Assembly (NCBI RefSeq): GCF_006345825.1 | Contig: NZ_VCIX01000086.1 | Location: 1-64,000 of the forward strand | DNA: 64,000 nt | Direction: 5' to 3' | From: Paenibacillus paridis | Lineage (GTDB): Bacteria > Bacillota > Bacilli > Paenibacillales > Paenibacillaceae | The notes under the pieces: generated by a model | Databases searched by the model: none | Told to the model about the DNA's origin: nothing | The model's input: only the letters and a program-made list of their open reading frames with translations | Translations under genes and position numbers: made by a program | Part shown: positions 35,576-44,681 of the stretch, piece by piece | Numbering within the stretch: position 1 is the first letter of the stretch | Layout of the letters: every line of letters begins with the position of its first letter

Positions 35576-38500
35576 CTGGCACTACTTCAAGGATGTAACT
35601 ATGGAATTTGGCCGACAGACATTAATTACAGGACAAAATGCCGCCGGTAAATCGACGATTATTGACGCCCTTCAGGTGCTGTTTGTAGTTGATCAGCGAC
35701 TTATCCGCTTCAACGCAGCGGCTCACGATGAGGCGAAGCGCAGTTTTGAGAATTATCTAATGGGTAAGATTGGAAGCGATGAGCGTTCGTACGTTCGGGA
35801 CGGGGATTTTACGACCTACATTATTGCTGAGTTCCTAGACGAGGACAAGAAGGAATCGTTTGTTATTGGTGCAGCTATTGACGTGTACCGCGACCGTTCG
35901 TATGAGGAAGAGTATTTTATATTGGCTGCATGCAAGTTGGATCAGCTTGACTTTATTAATCCGCAAGGGCAGTTGCTGAATCGGGAAGCGTTTAAACGAC
36001 GATATGGAGCCGGTGTTGGAGAAGGAGAACTGTGGCCTGGTGTGAGACAGAGTACAAGGGGGCGGGCCCTGTTCGAGCGTAACAAGTCCAACTATCAGAA
36101 AGCGTTGTTGGCAAGACTGGGTCAACTGCAGGATCGATTTTTCCATATATTCACCAAAGCACTGTCGTTTAAGCCGATTCGAAATATCCGGGCGTTTGTT
36201 TACGACTACATCCTGGACAAGCGTGAATTGCAGTTGGATTTGATGAAGCAGAATTTCGAGATTCATGAGCGCTACAGACAGGAACTTGAACTACTTCAGA
36301 AGCGCAAATTACAGTTGAAGGGAATTCGAGATGGCTATCAGGAGTATGCCCGGCTCAAAGAAACAATCAAAGAGCAGGACTATGTTATTCGAAAATTAAA
36401 ATTGTTGTATGAAGCAGAGAATCTTGAGCAACAGGAGCGTTTGAAGCATCAAGCGGAGGAAAAGTTGGCTAACTTACAGGAAAGTGCTGGATTGGCAGAG
36501 CGTAAGTTGAATGAGGCGCGTGAACAGTCACAGTTCGCTTACCAGCGCTGGCAGAATCATGCGGATGAAAGACGCAAGCAGGAACTGGAGGCTGAAATCC
36601 AAGAGCTTGAGACGAAACGTGGGGAACTGGAGAAATTATTGTCCATTTACTGTACCAAGCTTGATCGGGAGAGACAATTGCTGGAGAACTTCTCCACCTG
36701 GCCGTCCGGGAAATATTGGTCGTGGGAAACAGGAGAGCGGGAGCAGATTGGACAATATGCGGAGCATCTAGCGGGATTGCTGGCGATTGTAGACAAAGGC
36801 AATGCAGAAGATTTGGATGAAGAAGCATGGGCTTCGAGGCTTGTTGCGATTGGCGAAGCTCGATCCGGTTGGTATGAACGGCTGTTGATTGGCGAAGCTC
36901 GCTTATTGGAAACACTGAAGACGGCGAGGGAGCAGGCGACCGAACTGGAGAGCATTATCCGTGATCTTGAACAGAAGCGGCGCAGCTATGCGGAGCCGGT
37001 CAGACAGTTGAAGGCATTGCTGGAGGAGCGGTTAAGGGGACGTTCTGCGGTCTGGATTTTTTGTGAAGAAGCAGAACTTGTTGACGAGAGCTGGCGGGAT
37101 GCGCTGGAAGGTTATCTGAATACGCAACGATTCGATCTATTGGTGGAACCGGAATACTTCGCGGAGGCGCTAGGCATCTATGAACGAGAGAAATGGACGC
37201 AAAAGCTCGAAGGCGTGGGTCTGGTCGATACTGACAAAGAACGAAAATATTTAGGTACGGCGGAGCCAGGTTCGCTCGCCCATGAGCTTATTGCCGAGCA
37301 TCCTGTCGTTCGGGCTCGAGCCGAGCATCTGCTAGGCAGGGTGATGAAAGCCAAGGACGAGCAAGAGTTGCGGCGGCATCATACAGCCGTTACGCGTAGT
37401 TGTATGGTATACAACAATCTTGTGGCCAGACAAATCCCGAAAAAGTATTATGAAATTCCTTATATCGGAACAAAGGCAATTGCTAGCCAATTGGAGATAC
37501 GTAAGTCGGAGCTTCAGGAGGTGAAGGAAACAATCACCAGACTGCGGGAATTGGCGGATGGCTTCCGAGAGTGGATGGATCGGCTTCGGGACAAGGATGC
37601 TGTGTATAACGGCTTATCCTCTCACCTCGCATTGCCGCGAGAGTTGAAAGCTTGCAGGTGTCGTCAGGAACAAGTGCTACTAGAATGGGAAGGACTCAAT
37701 CTGGAGGAAGCCGAACGCCTTAAGGCTGAGTACGAGCATTGGCGCGAGGCGGAGAAGCAATGGAGGGAAAACTGGGGGGGCCTCTTGCAGGATAAAGGCA
37801 CGGTTGAAGCCGAGTGTAAGCAGCTTGTGGGAGCTTTGCTCGTTCACCAGAATAAAGTACGAGATGCTGAATTCATCCTTGAGCAATGGGTAGGTGAGTA
37901 TGGTGCTGAGAGTGAGCAGCGAGCCAAGCAGCGTTTTGAGGAAGCGGAGCGATCAACGACAGTCAGTACGTGGCAAAAGTTACAAAACTGGGAACGTAGC
38001 TCCAAGGGACTACAGACCAAGCGTGATGACCAATTCAACTATGTTGCCAAACACAGGCAAAAGTACAATGTTGATCATGCCTTCAGCGGTGATGCGAACG
38101 ATTCCGAGAATGATGCCTATGACCGTCTGCTTGATACAATCGAGCATCTTAACATTCCAGAATATCAGCAAAAGGTCGCAGAGGCGCTTGCAGAATCCGA
38201 GGAGGAGTTCAAGTCCCACTTCGTATTCAAGCTGCGGGAAGCAATTGAGATGGCGCGGCGTGAATTCCAACAATTGAATTATGCGCTGCGCAACTTCCCC
38301 TTTTCTGACGACAAGTATCACTTCGAGGTTTCGCCGAGCGAACGGTACAAGAAATTTTATGAGGCAGTGATGGACCCGCTTTTGATGGAGAAAGGTTCTC
38401 TGTTCGACCTGCCGGAAAATGATCGGACAGCAGTGCTACATGAATTGTTCGAAATGCTGGTGCGTGGAGAGGCCGGGCAGATGGAGGAGTATGCTGATTA

Positions 38501-39065
38501 CCGGCAATACCTGGACTTTGACATCATGGTTTCTTCGAGCAGCGGGGGGCGCTACCGGTTCTCGCATGTGCTTAAAGAGAAATCCGGCGGCGAGACACAG
38601 ACTCCCTTCTATATTGCCATTCTGGCTTCGTTTCATCATTTGTATTCAAACAAAAGCTCACGTCTAGTTGTCTTCGATGAAGCGTTCAACAAGATGGACG
38701 AACAGCGTATTCAATCCAGTTTACGGCTAATTAAGCAAATGGGACTGCAATTGGTCGCCGCTGTTCCGGACGAGAAAATGCAGCATATGGCACCCGAAGT
38801 GACGACTACGCTGTTCGTCAGTAAGCATGACTACCAGTGCTTTGTTGATATGATTGACCGCTGGGTCCCAGACGAAGCAGAATTAGATAAAGACATGGCA
38901 GAGACGAGCCCTACATTTCACAATGTTGAAGCAATCGAAAAGTCGGTAGACCTTAAGCAAGATAAATTTCCCGATGCAGACTCATCCTCGTCCAAGTTCG
39001 GGGAAAGCGCAGTGAGTCCTCCGTTTGAAAGTGAACGCCACGGGGGGCAAGGCACCTTGTTTTAA
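35544..39065 (+). CDS. jetC: Wadjet protein JetC (SMC/SbcC-like ATPase)
   Basis: A 1173-residue SMC-like ATPase. Walker A GQNAAGKST at 30-38, long coiled coils (about 230-480 and 650-960), and a C-terminal head with signature KSGGETQ (about 1013-1019) and Walker B LVVFDEAFNKMD (D1045). It drives DNA loop extrusion in the Wadjet complex. The frame is open back to 35301, but GGAGG eight bases before the ATG at 35544 and the immediate LRLINWHYF(K) SMC-type opening set the start. The tail after about 1110 is divergent and ends QGTLF. Confidence 0.88.
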   Translation: MKWMTRLRLINWHYFKDVTMEFGRQTLITGQNAAGKSTIIDALQVLFVVDQRLIRFNAAAHDEAKRSFENYLMGKIGSDERSYVRDGDFTTYIIAEFLDEDKKESFVIGAAIDVYRDRSYEEEYFILAACKLDQLDFINPQGQLLNREAFKRRYGAGVGEGELWPGVRQSTRGRALFERNKSNYQKALLARLGQLQDRFFHIFTKALSFKPIRNIRAFVYDYILDKRELQLDLMKQNFEIHERYRQELELLQKRKLQLKGIRDGYQEYARLKETIKEQDYVIRKLKLLYEAENLEQQERLKHQAEEKLANLQESAGLAERKLNEAREQSQFAYQRWQNHADERRKQELEAEIQELETKRGELEKLLSIYCTKLDRERQLLENFSTWPSGKYWSWETGEREQIGQYAEHLAGLLAIVDKGNAEDLDEEAWASRLVAIGEARSGWYERLLIGEARLLETLKTAREQATELESIIRDLEQKRRSYAEPVRQLKALLEERLRGRSAVWIFCEEAELVDESWRDALEGYLNTQRFDLLVEPEYFAEALGIYEREKWTQKLEGVGLVDTDKERKYLGTAEPGSLAHELIAEHPVVRARAEHLLGRVMKAKDEQELRRHHTAVTRSCMVYNNLVARQIPKKYYEIPYIGTKAIASQLEIRKSELQEVKETITRLRELADGFREWMDRLRDKDAVYNGLSSHLALPRELKACRCRQEQVLLEWEGLNLEEAERLKAEYEHWREAEKQWRENWGGLLQDKGTVEAECKQLVGALLVHQNKVRDAEFILEQWVGEYGAESEQRAKQRFEEAERSTTVSTWQKLQNWERSSKGLQTKRDDQFNYVAKHRQKYNVDHAFSGDANDSENDAYDRLLDTIEHLNIPEYQQKVAEALAESEEEFKSHFVFKLREAIEMARREFQQLNYALRNFPFSDDKYHFEVSPSERYKKFYEAVMDPLLMEKGSLFDLPENDRTAVLHELFEMLVRGEAGQMEEYADYRQYLDFDIMVSSSSGGRYRFSHVLKEKSGGETQTPFYIAILASFHHLYSNKSSRLVVFDEAFNKMDEQRIQSSLRLIKQMGLQLVAAVPDEKMQHMAPEVTTTLFVSKHDYQCFVDMIDRWVPDEAELDKDMAETSPTFHNVEAIEKSVDLKQDKFPDADSSSSKFGESAVSPPFESERHGGQGTLF

Positions 39066-39092
39066 ATCGGCAGAGAAAGGTAGGACTTGCGT

Positions 39093-40358
39093 ATGGAAGC
39101 AGATGAAATAGGGTTTAAGCAGAAATTTGGCAGGGAGCTGCTGACCCTGTTTTTAGACAAATATGAGCAAAGCCAGTCATTTGCCACAGGGACTCCAGGA
39201 AAAATACGTCCCCAACTCGTAATTGGGAAGAGTCCTTTTGCTCGGGATTACAATGATGAGATGGACTTCCGAAAGCGCCATTGGATGAATGAAAGTCTAC
39301 TAGAGCTAGAGCGAGTGGATGTTGTTGAACTTGCAAGGACTATATATCGTTCAGACGAAATAGAGAAAGTATACTTGCAGTGGAACGCTGTAGAGGAGGC
39401 GTACCGAATTTCCGGTCGGACTCCTTTGCGCGCCAAACTGGAGCAACTGCGGGCTTCTCTGGTCCCGCTGGGCTTTCATCCGTGGCGTTGGGTTCAAGAG
39501 TGGCGAAAGGAGGTGGACGACACGCTGGCGCAAGGCAAGACTGCCCGCCTCGATCCAGATGACGTGCAAGGGACGGCTGATCTAGTTCGCACGTTGAACG
39601 AGTTGCCGCTGCTTGGGGATCGCGCAGTACCGATTCGTATCTTTAGCCAGCAGTTGTTTCGAGATACGAAGCATCTGGAGCGTCAGACGCTCAAACGGCT
39701 GATTGCTCTGGCGAAGCAGGCTTCCGGTGAGCAGCGGGAGACAGAGGAAGAATGGCTGGATTACCTTGGTCTTACCCGTAATCCTCAGAGTGTCTCTTTA
39801 TGCGGCCCGCTTGTCTTTCGAGCCCGTGACGGCAAGCAGGCTGACACCAGCGCATTTCCGGGCGGTCTTGGGCTTTCTGGTGAGACGATTGAAGCGATGA
39901 CGCATTTCTTTATACCTGCTCGTCACATTCTTACCATAGAAAATTGGACGAGTTACCATCAGTATCTGGAACAGCCTTCGGTTCGTGCTGGCGAGGTTCT
40001 TGCCATCTACACAGGAGGGTACCCAAATCGTGTCCTGCAAAGCTTTCTTCGAAAGTTGAGTCAGGTAGTAAGTGAAGCGTCGAATCCGCCAGAACTGCTC
40101 CACTGGGGTGATATAGACCTTGGTGGAATCCGCATTTTTAAATGGCTTCAATTCAATTTTTTTCCCAGGCTTCGACCTTATCGGATGGGAGTGGATACGC
40201 TACTTCAGTACGAAGCACAAGCAGCGCCTGTCAGTGAAGAGTATGCCAGTCAGCTACTTCATGCGTTGAACGAACCAAGATATGCGGATTGGCTTCCGGT
40301 GCTGGAAATCATGTTAGAGCGCAGGATTCGTCTGGAGCAGGAATGTATCAATGAATGA
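39093..40358 (+). CDS. jetD: Wadjet nuclease JetD (Toprim)
   Basis: A 421-residue protein. The N-terminal domain (about 1-190) precedes a topoisomerase VI-like Toprim domain with E283 (LTIENWTSY), and D340 and D342 (HWGDIDLGG), the metal-binding catalytic set. JetD is the nuclease that cleaves plasmid DNA after the JetABC motor stalls. It lies 27 bases after jetC behind AAAGGTAGG. This completes jetABCD; no gene is missing or truncated. Confidence 0.88.
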   Translation: MEADEIGFKQKFGRELLTLFLDKYEQSQSFATGTPGKIRPQLVIGKSPFARDYNDEMDFRKRHWMNESLLELERVDVVELARTIYRSDEIEKVYLQWNAVEEAYRISGRTPLRAKLEQLRASLVPLGFHPWRWVQEWRKEVDDTLAQGKTARLDPDDVQGTADLVRTLNELPLLGDRAVPIRIFSQQLFRDTKHLERQTLKRLIALAKQASGEQRETEEEWLDYLGLTRNPQSVSLCGPLVFRARDGKQADTSAFPGGLGLSGETIEAMTHFFIPARHILTIENWTSYHQYLEQPSVRAGEVLAIYTGGYPNRVLQSFLRKLSQVVSEASNPPELLHWGDIDLGGIRIFKWLQFNFFPRLRPYRMGVDTLLQYEAQAAPVSEEYASQLLHALNEPRYADWLPVLEIMLERRIRLEQECINE

Positions 40359-40482
40359 GAGATGGATGAAATAAAAGCTTGCAGTGTATTGGCTGCTATT
40401 TCTTGGGTTGAAGCTTTTAAGCAAGGATCAGTAGATTAGGTTGCTGACACCCTATGAAATTAGTAGAAAGGAATAAATAATA

Positions 40483-41133
40483 ATGAACTTTGAATTTAAC
40501 TTCACGGGACTAAAAGATATTTATAATAATGCAGTTGATTCGTTCGATAAGACTTTATTGTTTGAATTAGAAATTAATAAAGGTAGATTTTTATTTATGA
40601 TGTTTTTATCTGAAGAAGATGTTGAATCATTAGACTTATTATTTGTATATTTACGAAATATAAATCAAATTGTACAAATTAAACTCTACGGTAACCATAG
40701 AAAGGGGGATTTTAAGGTTTATTTAAAACCTGATCAAATAAGACTTATTATAGAAGAACTAAAATTAGGACAAGGGAGTATTGAATTTGATTTTAGTAGA
40801 TTAATTAATCAAATGAATAATATGATGCCAAAATCAATTAGCCCTGAAGAGAAATTAACACAAATGAGAGAGAATAAAACAATCATGAATACAATTAATC
40901 CTGTTGATGAACCTAATAAATCAGTATTAATTGGAACAAAGAGAGTACCTCAAGGACAAACACCAAGAGATAAAACGTTAAGGAAACTATATTTGTATAC
41001 TGAAGGCAGCTCAAATGATATTGAAAAAATCATCGAACTACTGAAAAAAGTGAATCACACTGTAGCATGGACCACTGAAGATAAAAGAAAAGAAGCAAAG
41101 AGTATAAATAAATTAATTTCAGATCTAGGTTGA
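40483..41133 (+). CDS. Hypothetical cargo protein, AT-rich
   Basis: A 216-residue soluble protein with no family I recognise. The N-terminal half is beta-rich (LFELEINKGRFLFMMFL, DLLFVYLRNINQIVQIKLYG), the middle is a Met/Asn-rich linker and the C-terminal 50 residues are helical and basic (RDKTLRKLYLYTEG, KRKEAKSINKLI). No signal or membrane segment. Base composition is far more AT-rich than jetD directly before it, so it probably arrived separately. ATG follows GAAAGGAATAAATAATA. Confidence 0.6.
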   Translation: MNFEFNFTGLKDIYNNAVDSFDKTLLFELEINKGRFLFMMFLSEEDVESLDLLFVYLRNINQIVQIKLYGNHRKGDFKVYLKPDQIRLIIEELKLGQGSIEFDFSRLINQMNNMMPKSISPEEKLTQMRENKTIMNTINPVDEPNKSVLIGTKRVPQGQTPRDKTLRKLYLYTEGSSNDIEKIIELLKKVNHTVAWTTEDKRKEAKSINKLISDLG

Positions 41134-41292
41134 TCATTTGGGTTCATATAGTAAAAGCTCTGGCGGATAGCTTCCCACCGAGGGGGGCATAAGTGAAATT
41201 ACATAAATTTATTGTCAGACTCATATAACCGTTATTTGCAATGATTTTCTCATCCCATTTTAAGCCTCGCAGCCTCAACTTTGAAAATATAA

Positions 41293-41387
41293 TATATTGG
41301 GACTAGACTCGAGACCCAATATACTCTTAACACTAACACGATGTGCACCACTATGCGACTATGTTCCTGGTAAAATTATGATATAAT
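41293..41387 (+). promoter_or_regulatory. Hairpin and extended -10 promoter ahead of the kinase-helicase gene
   Basis: TATATTGGG (41293-41301) pairs with CCCAATATA (41315-41323). Downstream, TGATATAAT (41379-41387) is an extended -10 element about 34 bp before the start codon; no good -35 is visible, as is usual with this type. Confidence 0.45.
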
Positions 41388-41420
41388 ATGAAGAAACTTA
41401 AAAAAGAATGAGGTCGAGAT

Positions 41421-44400
41421 ATGTCGTCAAATACAAGGTTCATGGAGAAAATTGCTGAAACACAAATTTCAATTATCTCTAAGTATTTCGACAAGATTAG
41501 AGAGCGCTATTTTGTTATTAAAGAAGTAAAGAATTTAGATCATTATGCTAAGATTTTCTTCGAAAGAGAAGTAAGCGCCCTTAGAAGGTTGAATCATAAA
41601 AACATCGTTAAAATGGATGAATATGAAATAACGCCTCCGCTCGAGGGTAAAGTTTCTGGAAAGATTTATTTGGAACATATCCCTGGTGAAGAGCTTTTAA
41701 CTATAAATCGATCACTAATTGAACCTAGTGACAAAGTGAAAATCATTATTCAATTAGTGGATGCAGTAGAGGCAGCTCATAGTCAATCTATTATACATCG
41801 AGATATTAAGCCTTCAAATATAATGATTATTGATTATAAACAGCTTAAATTAATCGATTTCGGGCTATCAAAAATTAAAGGAATGATTACAGGAGATACC
41901 ATCTATAAATATGGATCTAATTCCTATTCTGCTCCTGAAGTGGGATACCATCCTGAAAATGCTTCGTATCAAAGTGACATCTACTCTGTTGGTGCAACAA
42001 TTTACTTTCTATTAACGGGGAAAGAACCAGATCTTCCAGAATACTTGATGGGTTCTATTGAACAAAACTCGGACGTCACTCCGCGTCTTAAACGATTGCT
42101 ACTAAAGGCAGTAGAACCTGACTTGAAAAAACGATATGAAACAATTACTGACTTTAAAAGAGACTTAAATATGATAATGGTCGAGCTATTATCTGAATCA
42201 AGCTTTGCGATTGGTTTTCCCTTAGAGTTACTTAGCAAGGCGAAACGTCAAAAATATGTACCTGCTAACATAAATATTCATCAATTTATATGTAATTATC
42301 TAGATAAATGGTTCGGACAAGAAGTCTATGGCTTTATAGACTCAAAGCTGGAAACTGCAACGCTGCAAAATGGGGAGACCGTATCCTTTTATTGCCCTCA
42401 CGGTTACCTCCTAGAATGTATTTATAAAGATGAGGACGAACGCTTTATTATTAGTGCGCTTAAGTACATTCAACCTAAATATAGAAACGCTACTCAGAAA
42501 AAGTATTTACGAATAAACGGGAAACCTGTCTTCTTTCATTCCATGGGATATCAACAGAAGGAACAATTTAAAACATATGAGATTGTTAATGAGTTAGTTG
42601 ATCATAGGATGGATTATCAATCTGATGAAAGCAAGCAGACCGAATTTGAACGTTTTTTTGGACTCTGGTCCGATTATCTTGATAAAGAGAAGGAATTAAT
42701 TATTTCGGCTGCTGAAAGCGTGGAGTACACAGATTTTAATTATAGTCATTCAGATAAAACTATGGAGTTCGAATTGATGGATTCTAATGTTGAGGATTTA
42801 GGTTTTACCAATGAAACGACTATTGTTTATGATCCGGATTTTATGGAACCCGAAAGGGGCAAAAGGTCAAAACCCGTAGTTATCGGAAAGTTTAAAGAAG
42901 TTGTATTTTATGATGAAAAGATTTACTTAATCGTGAAAGTAACAAACCGAGTACAAAATCTTCCTCAAAAAGGTATTCTTGTGGAAGATTATCGTATTAA
43001 GTTTGGATTAATTGATAAACAAAAAAGAGCCATTCGTGCTTTAAGTAACGATGAAGCGTTATGTAATGAGAATTTAAAGGATATTATTCTTGGTTTTGAA
43101 ACACCTAAGTCTCTGGATAGTTTTAATTCAATTGAGTTTTTTAACCAAAGAATAGATTCTAACCAGAAAGAAGCTGTAAAAGTAGCTCTAAATACATCTT
43201 CAATTGCTCTTATTCAAGGACCACCGGGAACTGGTAAGACAACAGTGATCAGAGAAGTTGTAAATCAAATATTGAGCCGTAATGCTTTAAATATTTCACA
43301 AGAAAAATATAAAACCTTAATTGTTTCTCAGTCGCATACCGCAGTGGATAATGTGATAGAAGGACTACATTTCCCACAAAATCTTAACACAAAAATCATC
43401 CGCATCGGTGCAGACGAAAACATCTTACCAGCAATTCGGGATCAATATAGTGTCAATAATGCCAGGAATGTTTGGGAAAGAGAAACCAAAGAAGCATCTA
43501 CCCAAAAAATGAGACAACTTGCAGAGCACTATGGAATTGATTTGTTTGAATTAGTTAAGTATGTTGATTTGAAGTCAAAGTTGCAAAAAACTGATGAAGA
43601 ACTCTTGATTGTTCAACAAATTGAAGCAATGTATAATAGTGACCTCGAAAAAGCACGTATTTTAAGAACTGCAATGATTCAGAATGATTGGATAACTAGA
43701 TTGGGACTGGCAAAAGATTCAGAAGCACGATTAATAGAAAACGCAACTATTGTAGCAGGTACTTGCACAGGGTTTAATTCCAATCCATCTACAAAAAATA
43801 TGAGATTTGACTATGTTATCGTGGATGAAGGTGCTAAAGCGAGTGTGCCAGAACTATTAATACCGCTATTAAAAGGAAGTCGATTGATATTAGTAGGTGA
43901 TCATAAACAGTTGCCCCCTGTTTTAAACATCGAAGCAATTAAGCGAAGTACCTTAGGTAAAAGGGAAGACTTTGAGAAAGGAATGTTTAAGCATTTATAC
44001 GATAATTTCCCTGATACGAATCGAATCCGCTTGACTACTCAATATAGAATGCATCGAATAATTGGTAATATGATAAGTAAAGTTTTTTATGGCAACGAAA
44101 TTCAAACGGGAATTGATGATTCTGAACGTTTGCATTCATTGAACTTATTCAAGGAAAAACAACTGATATGGGTTAGTACAAGCAAGCTTTACAATCGCAG
44201 AGAAACCTATAATTCCAAAAATAAAGCATTTAAAAACCACAAGGAAATTCAAATAATAAAAAAGATGCTCTTGGATCTTGATAGAGAAGAGTGTACTCAA
44301 GGATATGAAATAGCAGTAATTACGGGATACAATTTGCAAAAAACAATTATCAAGGATTTTGTTAACAGAACGGGATTTAAAAATATCAGGAATATAGAAG

Positions 44401-44681
44401 TCAATACAGTAGATTCATATCAAGGGAAGGATAAAGATATTGTCATCTATAGTACCGTCCGGAGTAACACATTCAGAGATATTGGATTCCAGAAATCTGA
44501 AAATAGAATTAACGTTGCTTTATCAAGAGCAAGAAAACTGCTTGTTATTGTAGGCGACAAAGATCACTTTATGAATAATACAGAACCCACCAATAGACTT
44601 CCCGATATTATTCGATATATCTCTCAAGCTGCGGGATGTGAAATCATCGATTATAAGGAGCAGGCACATGCGAGAAAATGA
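41421..44681 (+). CDS. Protein kinase - SF1 helicase fusion protein
   Basis: A 1086-residue fusion. Residues about 20-260 form a eukaryotic-like Ser/Thr kinase: VIK34, HRDIKPSN (H126, D128) and DFG (D146), plus APE. No glycine-rich loop is visible before K34, which is unusual. Residues about 570-1075 form a UPF1/DNA2-like superfamily-1 helicase: GPPGTGKTT (600-608), VDEGAKA, VGDHKQLPP, TTQYRMH, VDSYQGKDKD and NVALSRAR. The middle (about 265-560) is unassigned. The extended -10 and GAGGTCGAG precede ATG. Its end overlaps the next gene by 14 bases. Placement between Wadjet and a Gabija-like pair suggests antiphage function, not demonstrated. Confidence 0.85.
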   Translation: MSSNTRFMEKIAETQISIISKYFDKIRERYFVIKEVKNLDHYAKIFFEREVSALRRLNHKNIVKMDEYEITPPLEGKVSGKIYLEHIPGEELLTINRSLIEPSDKVKIIIQLVDAVEAAHSQSIIHRDIKPSNIMIIDYKQLKLIDFGLSKIKGMITGDTIYKYGSNSYSAPEVGYHPENASYQSDIYSVGATIYFLLTGKEPDLPEYLMGSIEQNSDVTPRLKRLLLKAVEPDLKKRYETITDFKRDLNMIMVELLSESSFAIGFPLELLSKAKRQKYVPANINIHQFICNYLDKWFGQEVYGFIDSKLETATLQNGETVSFYCPHGYLLECIYKDEDERFIISALKYIQPKYRNATQKKYLRINGKPVFFHSMGYQQKEQFKTYEIVNELVDHRMDYQSDESKQTEFERFFGLWSDYLDKEKELIISAAESVEYTDFNYSHSDKTMEFELMDSNVEDLGFTNETTIVYDPDFMEPERGKRSKPVVIGKFKEVVFYDEKIYLIVKVTNRVQNLPQKGILVEDYRIKFGLIDKQKRAIRALSNDEALCNENLKDIILGFETPKSLDSFNSIEFFNQRIDSNQKEAVKVALNTSSIALIQGPPGTGKTTVIREVVNQILSRNALNISQEKYKTLIVSQSHTAVDNVIEGLHFPQNLNTKIIRIGADENILPAIRDQYSVNNARNVWERETKEASTQKMRQLAEHYGIDLFELVKYVDLKSKLQKTDEELLIVQQIEAMYNSDLEKARILRTAMIQNDWITRLGLAKDSEARLIENATIVAGTCTGFNSNPSTKNMRFDYVIVDEGAKASVPELLIPLLKGSRLILVGDHKQLPPVLNIEAIKRSTLGKREDFEKGMFKHLYDNFPDTNRIRLTTQYRMHRIIGNMISKVFYGNEIQTGIDDSERLHSLNLFKEKQLIWVSTSKLYNRRETYNSKNKAFKNHKEIQIIKKMLLDLDREECTQGYEIAVITGYNLQKTIIKDFVNRTGFKNIRNIEVNTVDSYQGKDKDIVIYSTVRSNTFRDIGFQKSENRINVALSRARKLLVIVGDKDHFMNNTEPTNRLPDIIRYISQAAGCEIIDYKEQAHARK

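Noticed and set aside
40375..40430. Terminator after jetD (AAAAGCTT / AAGCTTTT arms)
   Set aside because: The arms are far apart and no T tract follows; too weak to list.
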